The position numbers and the translations under genes were made by a program. Of a stretch of DNA of 64,000 bases, positions 37,351 to 47,796 are shown piece by piece; the stretch's first letter is position 1; every line of letters begins with the position of its first letter. Origin of the DNA: Pseudopithomyces maydicus (taxonomy: Eukaryota; Ascomycota; Dothideomycetes; Pleosporales; Didymosphaeriaceae); contig JANTUC010000003.1 of the NCBI GenBank assembly GCA_026873275.1, positions 3,005,761 through 3,069,760 on the forward strand, written 5' to 3'. A model generated the notes under the pieces. That model ran no database searches and was not told the DNA's origin. It saw only the letters and a program-made list of their open reading frames with translations.

Positions 37351-40109
37351 ATGGCAGACGCCGAGGAGGACTTCAGCAAGCTTCCGCTGCCCGATCGCTT
37401 TGTACACAAAAATTGGAAAGTCAGGAAAGAGGGCTACGAGGCCGCCACCAAAGAGTTCGACCTCGCCGCCAGCGAATCTGACGCCGTTGTCCGGCAATTT
37501 ATCAACGACGCAAGCATATGGAAGGGCGTGGTGGGTGACTCCAACGTCGCTGCCCAACAGGAAGGCCTCAAGGCCCTGTGCTCCTTCCTCCAGATATCCG
37601 GTGCTTCCGGCTGCCAACGGTACGCTTTACTTTGCACAGTCCGGCTATAATGCATTGCTAACGTAGCCCGCCGCAGGACACGGCAAATTACCATTTCAAC
37701 AATCGCCGAGAAGGGCCTGCCCTCCACCAGACCTGCCGTGAAACAGAATGCGCTCGAGGCTTTGATGCTATACATTGAAACAGACAAGCCCGAACCTGTC
37801 ATCGAGGAGTTATTGCCCACATTGTCGCACAAAGTCCCGAAAACCATCGTCGCGACCCTCGACGCCCTCACACAGATCTATCACGCCTACGGCTGCAAGA
37901 CAGTAGAGCCAAAACCCGTGCTAAAACTATTGCCTAAGGTCTACGGTCATGCAGACAAGAACGTCCGAGCGAAAGCGCAGGAGCTTACGGTGGAGTTTTA
38001 TCGATGGCTGAAGGAGGCCATGAAGCCCCTCTTCTGGGGCGACCTGAAGCCTGTACAGCAACAGGACCTAGACAAGCTTTTCGAAAAAGTGAAAGATGAA
38101 CCACCGCCAAAACAGGAACGATTGTTGCGCTCACAGCAGGCCGCGAAAGAGGCGGCCGCAGCTGCCCCCGGTGGCGGAGAGGATGAAGGCGAGGAGGAAG
38201 AGGAAGCCGCTATCGACCTGGAGCCAGAGTTTGAAGCCGTTGACGTTGTCGCCAAGATTCCGAAGGACTATAACGAGCGAATGGCTTCGTCGAAATGGAA
38301 GGATCGAAAGGAGGCTCTTGACGACCTCCACAAGGTCCTCGATGTCCCTAGAATCGCTGAAGGTCCTTTCGACGAGCTTGTCCGCAGCTTTGCCAAGTCC
38401 ATGAAAGACGCCAACATCATGGTGGTTATTACAGCTGCCAACTGTACCGAACTCTTGGCTAAAGGCCTGAAGAAGAGCTTTTCTAAATACAGATCCACCA
38501 TTATGGCCCCCATGATGGAACGACTGAAGGAGAAGAAACAAACCGTTGCTGATGCCCTTGGAAACGCCTTGGACGCAGTCATGATGTCTTCTTCTCTGTC
38601 GGAATGTTTAGAGGAGACCGTGGAATTCCTGAAACACAAAAACCCTCAAGTAAAACTCGAGTCGACACGCTTTTTGGTCCGAAGTTTGAAGACCATCAGG
38701 GAAGCGCCCTCACAGCCTGAGGTCAAAACAATAGCAGAGGCGGCAACGAAGCTATTGACTGAATCGCAAGCAGTTCAACGCGACGCTGGTGCAGAAGTTT
38801 TGGGCACATTATGGAAAATCATGGGAGATCGTATGATGAATGCTCATCTGGATGGTCTCGATGATATTCGAAAAGCGAAGATCAAAGAGTTCCATGACGC
38901 TGCCGAAGTCAAAGCCAAGTACAAGCCCAAAGCTGCAGCACCGCCTCCGAAGCCTGCTGCAGCACCAGCTGGCAAGAAGCCTGTGGGCAAGAGACCTGCG
39001 GTCAAGAAAGCGGCACCCGCTGCTGCAGCACCCCCACCAGCACCTGTCGAAGAGCCCACTGCACCTCTGGCACCCAAGCCTACATCCCGCCCAGGCGCTT
39101 CGAAACTCGGTGCGCCTAAATCCGGCCTCGCAGGAGCTTCACGTCTAGGCGGACTGAAGAAGCCTGCCGTCGCAGCATCACCCCGAAAGGTGGCCTCTCC
39201 GCCCCCTGAGGAGGAAGAAGAGGTCGCACCACCTCCAACCCAGCCTAAGTTCGGTGCCGGAAGAGGACTGACAGGCCGACCGCTCGGAAAGCCCCAAGCA
39301 GAGCCTGCTGCTGCATCTATTGCCCCTGCACCTAGCGGTATTAGTCTTGTCGAGCGTGCAGAACTCGAAGAACTACGAGCAGAAGTTGAAAGACTGAGAC
39401 GACAGAACGAAGATCTTCGCAGTGACCGAACAAAACTCACGTCTCAAATCCACGAGCTCCAAAATCAGAACGCCCAGCTTATTGAGGACCATACCCGTGA
39501 CGTACTCTCCATCAAGGCAAAGGAAACACAACTTGTTCGTGCCCGCTCCGACTACGAAGCTGCCGAGCAAACAGTCCAGAACCAGCGCCGCGAAGTCGAT
39601 CGTCTGAAGCGCGAGCTCAGTCGACAAGTGCGTGCAACATCCCCTCCTCCAGCGGACCTCTCCGAACAAATTTACACCGATACCAACGGCACCGGTGCTG
39701 GACGATTCGGAGATTCTGGTTATGGTAGCCAAGGCCTCTACAGCAGGAGAGATCGCCTTGCGAGCAACCCCACAAGTCCCGGCGGCGAAGGTAAGGAGAA
39801 CTTCGACCGGCCCGGGAGCAATTTGAGTGGGAAGCTGAGTCCCAGCCGCGCAGATACAGGCACACGGGCCTCATCACTGTCATCTCGCGGCGGAGGACGC
39901 ATCAGCCCTGGAGACGCAGGTGCAAGTCGGATCGGCGGGGTCTCAGCAACGTCCGGTGCAGAAAGCTGGAAGCGCGCTGCAGAGGTGACGCAGAATCTGA
40001 AGCAAAGAATCGAGATGATGAAGGTAAGCATCATATCACTATTGCCGCCAATGGAATTTTTCTAACGATACCACAGGCGAAACAGGGCATCGGTAGACCT
40101 CCGCAGTGA
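37351..40109 (+). CDS. XMAP215/Dis1/Stu2-family microtubule polymerase (TOG-domain protein)
   Basis: Accelerates microtubule plus-end growth at spindle poles and kinetochores. The start MADAEEDFSKLPLPDRFVHK opens TOG1, including KNWKVRKEGYEAATKEF and VVGDSNVAAQQEGLKAL. TOG2 starts about residue 270 (YNERMASSKWKDRKEALDDL) and runs to about 500. A basic, Ala/Pro/Lys-rich linker (the microtubule-lattice binding region) spans ~515-640, then a coiled coil (ERAELEELRAEVERLRRQNE onward) for dimerisation, then a Ser/Gly-rich tail. Exons 37351-37619, 37677-40023 and 40077-40109 are separated by introns of 57 nt (GTACGC, GCTAAC) and 53 nt (GTAAGC, CTAAC). The last exon codes ten residues. Total is 882 aa with two TOGs, the fungal layout (Stu2, Alp14, AlpA). 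The gene is intact. Confidence 0.93.
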
Positions 40110-41081
40110 TCCATCTTTGCATCTGCGTAATTCTTCTCTCTACTGCGGCTGTTTTCGTTCCATAGCCACCATCCTTTTCTGCAGCGTTGATATGCATTTT
40201 TGAGGCGTTAGGGACGGATGGCCTTGCAGCCATAGTACGGAGCATGGCTCACATTGGGGGCTTATTGAGGGTGGATTGGGTTGGATCGAACTGGGACGGC
40301 ATGCATTCAGAGATTCAAATTCATGGGCTTTTTTTCGGCCTTGGTCAAAAGTGAAGTGGAGTGGGATGGGCGGGGATTTTGCTTGTCTGTTTTGGGCGAT
40401 TGGGTTGGCGGGTTGAGCATGGGATTGGGATTGGGCTTGGGCGCGGGCATGGGCATGAGTATGAGATTCCCCTGTCTTACGCTTCGTTTGTAGAATTTTC
40501 AATCGAGGAGGTGATGTTCTTGTTATGCTTGGGCTTTGTGTGACTGTCTGATTCGAGTAGCGGTTCCGCAATTACCTGATTTCGAAATTTTGCATAGAGA
40601 ACGCATTGTGATAGGTTATCTTGAGATGACCAGCTAGCTATAGCTCTATCTACAGTAACTAGGTAGGTGTTGATTGACCTCGGTGCTTTACCGGCCGGCA
40701 GTTTCTCGGCGCGCGGCGCAAGGAATAGGTAGCTGGGTTGGGATGGATTGCCTTAGTAGCGCTAACCAGATAGATGAATCGCACGAGGCGGAAGCGAAAG
40801 TTCCGTTGGTAACGCTATCCGGAAGCAGAAACAAACAATCGTACGAGGCGGATGCGAAAGTCCCGTTGGTAAAACTGGAAGCAGATCCAAGTAGGAAGAC
40901 ATTGTACAAGTATAGTCAATAGGCACCCTATTGGAAATTCGAGGTTGAAACTACTGCAGTAGAAAAAAATACCCTCATCGTGAAAAGCAAATCTTTCGGA
41001 AAGATTCAAAGTTGGTTGCTGTATACACACTTATTGTACAGAGACAGCACCTTGCTTGAGTGCACCTGCTAAGTTCGAAAG
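40110..41081. other. Intergenic boundary between the core arm and the accessory region
   Basis: About 1 kb with GGGATTGG/GGGC-type short repeats at 40420-40460 and a diverged tandem duplication at 40776-40893 (listed separately). This is the 3' flank of the TOG gene and the upstream region of the P450 gene. No supported gene apart from a doubtful small frame over the duplication. Confidence 0.45.
40776..40893 (+). repeat. Diverged ~58-bp tandem duplication within a small open frame
   Basis: Two copies share GAGGCGGA-GCGAAAGT-CCGTTGGTAA with scattered substitutions. In the open frame 40674-40922 they read HEAEAKVPLVTL and YEADAKVPLVKL. The frame is kept across both units, but the protein is short and has no recognisable family. 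It may be a small gene or a chance frame over a local duplication. Confidence 0.6.
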
Positions 41082-43083
41082 ATGGGTACGCTCGTTTTCG
41101 GAATAGTGCTCGTGATCTTGACGTACGTCGTTTCGACGCTATGGTTCTTGAATCGCAATTACAGAGCTGCTCGCGCCGTTGGCGTACCGATTGTTATATG
41201 TCCTTATGATCCTGAGAATGTAAGTCTATTGCATTTCGCTCCAGATATATTCAAGCGCAACCAAGACAACACAAATTCCGCGTTTTCCGAAGACTAACCG
41301 ACTCACCAGTACATCCACTCCCTCCTCTGCGTCCCCCTCCGCCCACTTTACCGTCGCCTGCTCCCTCCCGCTTCTTCGCCACCGTCGAGCTCAGTATCTG
41401 GGGCTGGGAATTCCGCGATAAGACGGCGATTCACGAGAAGTTGGGGCCGACGTTCATGCTGGTTACGACGGGGGTGAATAGGTTGGTTTCGGCGGATCCG
41501 GGGCTGGCGCAGAATGTATTGACGAGGAGGATGGCGTTTTTGCATCCTGATATTTCGACGCAGGCGATGGGGTTCGCAGGGGGAAATGTTATCACAGTAC
41601 GTTTTATCTTGAGATTATACAGATTGGATATAGGATTCACTGACGTTTTGTCTAGGCGAAGGGAGATTCGTGGTCGCGACAGCGGAGAATTATAGCGCCG
41701 GCTTTGAACGATCGGATCAGTCCCGCGGTGTGGAAAGAGAGTGCAGAGCAGGCGTCTGTTTTCGCGGGCCTTTTGGTCGATTCATCGGCTTCGTGGAAGG
41801 GTGGAGAGGAGCCTGGACAGACGGTCCCGGGCCTTCGTGCCATTGCAATCAATGTCCTCGCTCACATTGCCTATGGCCACCACAAACACTTCACCTTGCC
41901 ATCTTCCAACCGAAATCAGTACAAGGACATGACCTATGTCGATGCAATCTCGATCTGCACTGAACTTCTCATTCTAGCTGCCTTCCTCCCTGCGCGCTTG
42001 TTGCGGCTACCTATCATGCCACATATGCTGCAGATGCTGGGCACGGCATTGACGCGGCTCCCTGATCTTACGAAGGATATGCTGCAGAAAGAGCGTCAGA
42101 GGTCTTTGTCAGTTCCGTTGGCTGAGACCGAAAGTAAGGTTCCTGGCTGGAGTAGTCACCCAGAGACTATTATGAGCACACTTGTCCGTCTTTCCGACCA
42201 GGAAAAGAATAGGGAGAGCACTGAAGCATCCACGGTTGGGGAAAAGCACGCGTCGACAGCGGTTACCGGGTTCAACAAATCGTTCTTGACAGAGAATGAG
42301 ATAGCGGGAAATCTGTTCATCTTCACTGCCGCTGGGTTCGACACTACTGCGAATACAATGGGGTATGCTGTTACACTACTGGCTGCGTACCCTGAGTGGC
42401 AACCTTGGATTCAAACCGAGATTGATGCTGTGATGGGGGTGCTTGGCAGAGACAACGGGGTGAGCTACAGATGCCGGAGTATGCGACTAGCTTCCCTCGG
42501 CTGGTGAGATCTATGGCCATCATGGTAAGTTATAATAACAGCATCCGACTCTGAACGATCGAGCTTTCAATTGACATCCGCATAGCTCGAAACACTCAGA
42601 CTCTTCCCCCCGTAACGCTGCTCATGCGCGCCAGCGAAACAGACCAGACCATCCCCCTCGGCAACTCCCCAACAGCCCCTCTATCGAACCTACCCCCTGC
42701 TCTGTATACATCAACGCCATGGCACTACACACGTCCAAATCAGTCTGGGGCCCCGACGCCCTAGAGTTCAACCCCAAACGCTGGATCCAGCAGATAGAAG
42801 GCGCAGAGGGCACCGAGATTCTCATCCAACCCCTCGCGGCACGTACATCCCCTGGTCTACAGGCCCCCGCTCTTGCCCTGGACAGAAGATGTCGCAGGTG
42901 GAATTCGTGACGGTGATCGCGACGCTTTTTGGGAAGTGCACGGCGCAACCGGTGCTGGGGATGGGAGAGAGCACGGAGGAGGCTAGACGGAAGCTGGTGG
43001 ATTTGATGGAGGATAGTCAGCCGGTGTTGACGTTGCAGATGAACAGGCCGAAGGATGTGAGGATTGAGTGGAGGAGACGGTGA
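41082..43083 (+). CDS. Cytochrome P450 monooxygenase, interrupted by about five apparent 1-bp deletions
   Basis: Membrane-anchored haem monooxygenase. The N-terminal anchor is LVFGIVLVILTYVVSTLWFL; the C-helix reads WSRQRR (WxxxR); the I-helix reads AGFDTTANT; the ExxR motif is ETLR just after an intron; the PERF-type motif is FNPKRW; the haem ligand loop is WSTGPRSCPG with its Cys, a Trp replacing the usual Phe. Exons are 41082-41219, 41310-41596, 41656-42524 and 42586-43083. The frame breaks at about 41380 (C run), 42457 (G run), 42606 (C run, directly giving TAA), 42696 (C run) and 42843 (GG). All shift the same way; one added base at each gives 599 codons with every motif in line. It is either intact with sequence errors or a young pseudogene; I favour the former. 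Substrate unknown. Confidence 0.8.
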
Positions 43084-43774
43084 AGTTGGTATGTGTTTGC
43101 GTATAAGCTTATATCACATACAGCCTAAGTTAGGTCCAATGAAATTGTTGCCAGGTTGTGGCACATAGACACTTTCTGGTCTGAATCCCAGATGAATTAG
43201 ATTATAATTTCTATCTTGAATGAACAGTTAAAGTTTCTGAAGCTTTAAAAACTTTGCCATCTTAGCAAATTCATTGTGAGAGTATAAGCTGCGTTCTTAT
43301 TCAGGCCTTTCTAGCAAAATGTTACGACTCTGGAAAGCTAAACATGTCGAGATACCTTAATTTGGTCAATTCCATCAAGTTTGATGTGTAATCTCGCTTA
43401 TAGAACCTACTGATAGTGTATGTCTTTTTTCCTTCGGTTAAGATCGAGTCCGCTTATCAGAAGACTATAGCACGATTGCTGAAGGTGTAAATGTAGAGGC
43501 AGTCAGCATGATAATTTTTCTTCTCCATGTAATAAAAAAAGCAAGAGCGTTATGCAAGTGGTAAAAGAAACTACACTAACCATCTCGCAAATAAAGATGT
43601 GTGGTATACACCACTTGGATAGCCAGACATCTCACCGTCGCATGCGATAAAGTAAGAGTTTAAATAGATGACAGCTATCCTATGAATATAATTTTACCGG
43701 TAGTCGATTATGTTTCTAAAAGAACTGAGATACAAGCTACAAACGACTGATTTGTATATTAATATTAAATGGCC
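43084..43774. other. AT-rich spacer
   Basis: Strongly A+T-rich sequence with dense stops in all frames. No gene, repeat unit or terminal repeat could be identified. It leads into a decayed gene, so it may be eroded by the same process. Confidence 0.45.
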
Positions 43775-44503
43775 ATGGTGAGTGGAGCCTGTCAACGTTA
43801 TCGTAGTGCAGCTATGGAAAGGTGCAGGAAATGCCCGGGAGCACTACTTGATGGTAAAAATCTCCCCGTGCCTGTATTTAACTGTAGCCTCGGGTGTTAA
43901 ACGTTGGATTGGCGTGGGCACAGGACGGAATGCCGGAAGTTGGACACTCGAGGATCTGTGAGCAGAACGGCATCATTACTTGAAGCTACTTTCTCGAACG
44001 TGAAAATGAATACAACAATACTTTATATCAGAAAAGTTTCATATAGGATATACACCGAAGCTATGGTTAACTCTGTTTTTTTGTACACTGCACATATGGA
44101 AGCTATGCTATCTTTCTATTCCTTTCTCAAGGAGCTGCTGCAAAGTCAGCTTTAATGAATCGCATTTCATTCGGCTATTTCAACACAAAAAAAGGATATC
44201 TGCTCGGAGATTAAGGATGGTGGTGTGGGCGTTGTCGCGGCAGTCGCGCACCGCCTGCAAATGTGTTTCGAGCTTTGGAATGGCCCAAACGTTAACACGC
44301 CATAGTCGATGTACTATGATATATATAGAGCTGAACAGACACAGGGGGAAGTTTGGGTGATAGACCTAACTGGAGTATATTCTGGCTACTACGACCCTTT
44401 GTGCTCTTGGAAAAGCTCCCAGCAGACAATTAGTGTAGTGAACAGTGTAGAAGAGCTTAGTTACGTTTGCGAAAAGGTCCTTGGTGGTCAATCTAGATAA
44501 TTT
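43775..44503 (+). pseudogene. Decayed MYND zinc-finger protein gene
   Basis: One reading frame, from an ATG at 43775, holds recognisable pieces of a fungal MYND-finger protein. The finger reads ERCRKCPGALL, then FNCSLGC, a TAA at 43898-43900, then TLDWRGHRTECRKLD. The order of Cys and His residues fits MYND, and the stop replaces a residue that is Gln in many family members. The same frame later has TAA (44153), TGA (44156) and TAG (44303), and still encodes GEVWVIDLTGVYSGYYDPL (about 44354-44410), like the C-terminal WALDLTGAQYG-type motif of fungal MYND proteins. Each stop is one C-to-T change from CAA or CGA/CAG. This is a relic rather than a spliced gene: no donor/acceptor pair removes the first stop while keeping the finger. 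Confidence 0.6.
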
Positions 44504-44784
44504 TATCCAATCTATGGTTCTCCAGCAGGTAGAAATACAAGTATTGGTAAGGGCATTGAGCACTTGTTTTTCAGGTAGGCAGCAAGGTACCACGAGAGGC
44601 TCAACATGGTATTGCAGGGTCCAGGGGCTCCTCTGGGGCCCAAGGAAGATTCAGTTCTCTACGTATGCAAACGGGAATGCGTTTTCCTTGTATAGCTCAC
44701 TCAGCGTGAAATTCCTCCGCCGCCCACCCAACATGACTATTTACTATAAACATGTAAATGTTCCTGGGCAGCATCTCCGAAAAT

Positions 44785-46231
44785 TCATTTGTTATGCGAA
44801 ATTGTCCACCGTGTCGTGACTTTGATATTGTTCGGGTTATTTGTCAAGTTCTTCTCAGAGCTTGCATCGTCCACCTGAGAGGAGTGTCCGACGACACCGT
44901 AATCCGCACCGCTCTTGTCTTTGAGCGACTCGCAGTCGTCCATCTCCAGATAGGTCGCTGAGACATCCGTAAACGTGCCTTTGCGCTTTGACCTCCTGCT
45001 CAACGGGTCGCTGGTGTTGGGCATATAGCTGTTCGCCCCGGAACGGTCAATGTTCGAACCAGACCACTTCTCTCGCATCTGCCTGTACAAGGGTCGGAGA
45101 GTGGGGATGCTAAGTGCCAGAGCGTTGAACCACAACTCCATCGTCGCGAGAAACACCGTCTGTTCGACGGTTCCGGTCAGGTTGGCTGCCAATGCCAAAT
45201 CATAGAGTGCATGTAGACGGACGGCACCGAGGGCAATAACACTGGAGAGATTCGTTAACCACATGCATATGGAGACCATTTATGGTGCAGTACTTACGTA
45301 AATCCAAGACAAAACGAGATGGTAAGGGCGAGCTTTTCGGCTGTTCGCATCTGCAAGTTCCAGATAGTATAGAGCGGAAATACCATGATGAAAAAGTCGG
45401 TGATCATGTTGAGCGAGATTAAAGCGGTGTACATGGCGATTTGGTCGCCGCAGTGGGTAGGAGTCATTGTGAAGATCCAGTTCGCCTGTATAGGCCGGCA
45501 AACCAGAAGCATATAGAGGATGAAGGCGACACCCCAACAGATGATGACCCCGATAAAGATCTTGGTTGCGGTTTGCAGTACGCGAACAGTGAATATGCGA
45601 AGGTAAAACATCAGGACACTCAATTTCATGGCTGTGAGTGATGTGACGTAGAGGACTTGCGCAACGAGCAGCCCCTGCTCAGGTATGAACGTTAGTATCT
45701 TCTCGTATAAGCTAACCGTTGACAGATTGGCGTACCTTATAAATCGAAGGAAGGTTGTTCATGACTGGAATTTGTCAACATCCGTGGCCTGTATCGATGA
45801 ATTGAAGGCAAAAATCTCGTCGTGAACGAGAGGAGACTTTTGAATTTGGGAACGGCTTACGAGTGAGGAACAGTGATACGTTTGGATCAAGAGTGTAACC
45901 CATACCAAGCGTGATCCCTAATTTAATTAAAAGGTTAGGCTCGCGCTTGAAACTATAGTTATTGAGGCTTACAAGATGACACGATCCCAAAGAACCCCGC
46001 TGCAAAAATCTAGCTTAAGTGTGAGTCCACTGCACTGAAAATCAGTAGCGACTGAACACTGACAAATCCAACTACCATGAGCCCATCGTCCCATCCAATG
46101 CCTATTCCAGAGTGGCGCACAGAGAGACGCAACCCGATAACACCCATGGCGACAGCCATACCGACAGAATTCAAGATCGCATGGTCAATAGCCCTTTGAG
46201 TCGGCGGGACGTAGATGGTATCCTGCTCCAT
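44785..46231 (-). CDS. Fungal rhodopsin-domain 7-TM integral membrane protein (Pth11/SAT4-like)
   Basis: Start MEQDTIYVPPTQRAIDHAIL at 46231. The N-terminal part carries the family's conserved WDD (GIGIGWDDGLM) after TM1. Downstream blocks are NNLPSIYK, then GLLVAQVLYVTSLTAMKLSV, MFYLRIF, IFIGVIICWGVAFILYMLL, CRPIQANW, MITDFFIMVFPLYTIWNLQM and the TM7 region LATMELWFNALALSIPTLRP. CRPIQANW, the Met-Ile-Thr-Asp helix and IWNLQM are hallmarks of the fungal rhodopsin-like domain. At least five introns are needed; the clear ones end before GLLVAQ (donor GTACGC) and before VIALGAVRL (donor GTAAGT, 45243-45297 region). Exons between 45780 and 46080 are very short and only partly resolved. The cytoplasmic tail is Ser/Asp/Lys-rich. 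Relatives are orphan surface receptors, often lineage-specific and near secondary-metabolite genes. Appears intact. Confidence 0.75.
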
Positions 46232-47796
46232 GATGCTGAGCTGCCTAGCAGATAGCACCTGATTAGCGGAAGGGTAGGCAAAGAGAAGGCACTAAAGGCT
46301 CAAAAACCAGTGGGTATTCAAATATTAGTAGCTGACCTCTTCAAGTCTTACTCGAAAGAAATCTTCGTTTAAGACCTTCAGGAGGTACTTCTTACAATGT
46401 TTAGTACCATGGATATGCGTTCCCAGGACTTATCCCCTGATCTTCTGCAGATCGTCAATATACAGAGCTTAGGCACGTTGGTTCGTACTGTACGCCTGCC
46501 AGCGATTCCTGCAACTGACGCATTCGGGCACTTTTGCATTGGATTGGCTCCAGCTGACTCGATATTCCATGCTTTTTTCGGTAGTAAGCATCGGCCTGTA
46601 ACGTCGGATATAATACAGTACGGGAGCAGAGTTGAGGTTTGATCGATCATTGTACATTTTGATGAGTTCCAAGGTTGACAGGAAATTCGATAGGACGATT
46701 TGATTAGACTTGCCAAATTTTGACCCGGACAGGATGAGGGATCAAGAGCCTTACTGTAGATTTCAGACTCGTCGCACACCAACAAGAAGAACAAGAAAGC
46801 AAACCGTGTATAACTAACCATGCTAATGCCTGAGAGTGCAGGGCTATCATCCCTTCCCGTGCGAGACACATTCTGCAACGAAGTGTCATTCTCGATCCCA
46901 CAATCACACACTGGTTTACATTGGCAGTCGACCTTTGATTGGCTCACTCGCTGTAGATTTGCGCATCCTTCACGTTGCGGATATCATCCTGCCATCCTGC
47001 CATCCTGCGCCCCCACGAATTAGGAAATCCAGCATGTAGATTGGGCAATCTTTTGCTGTTCTCGAGCTCGGTATCTTATTAAACATGTGTGCAGGGATGG
47101 AAAGCGGCAGCTTTTATCACGGCAAGTCCCGCCATTGGCTGCAACGAAAGGCCTTCTTGCAGTTTTGCCCACTTCGCACACGACGGTCTCAGCGGGCGGG
47201 ACGGCCCCTAAAGCCTTCTCCGCGTTCTCGTATGTACCTACGTTATACCTCACGCAGTTAATTCTACTTTTGGTTACTGTGGAGGGCTCGGGAGCAAGAA
47301 GGTATAGCCGCTGACGATCTTTACCATGTCGAACAATTACAGCATCGGGAGGATTGCAAGGGTGGCAACATGAGATTTTATGTGAGTTACCCTCTGCACA
47401 CGCGCTAAATGCTCCAAAATCTTTCCGACGCTATGCGCATACGTCTGCATATGCTTTCGCAAGGGGGACTGCATTTCCTGGGGTTCAAGCTGCGGCACAA
47501 GTCACTGGCACGGCAAATGACGTGACATGTAGGATGGTGGAGCAGCTAGTCGCAACCCTACAAGCGTAATTTTTCAGAGCCTCTCTGCGACTTTCTCCAG
47601 GACCTGTACATGTAATGCGTTCAATTGGTTTCTGCGTTTCTTACATTGGTGATTTTCTGTGGCACAAGTCGTTCTGCCTACGGATTGCATAAGCATAGGA
47701 CAACTGATTATACGAAGCGCTCGAATCAACCTAAGCGACTATGGACGCTGTGGAGGGAAGCCCCAAGATCTTTGGGCGAGCATCACGTCAACGACG
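46232..47796. other. Intergenic region between the 7TM gene and the second P450
   Basis: 1.5 kb of divergent upstream sequence. A 189-codon minus-strand frame (46378-46947) is Cys/Ser-rich but shows no domain or splice pattern, and an 81-codon plus frame overlaps it; neither is supported. CCATCCTG occurs three times in a row at about 46985-47008. Confidence 0.4.

Noticed and set aside
41082..43083. Calling the first P450 a RIP-type pseudogene
   Set aside because: Its lesions are 1-base deletions in G/C runs, not C-to-T changes, and match those in essential PAB1; sequence error is the simpler reading, though not proven.
46378..46947. 189-codon minus-strand frame, Cys/Ser-rich
   Set aside because: No signal peptide at its start, no family pattern, and a competing frame on the other strand; treated as chance.
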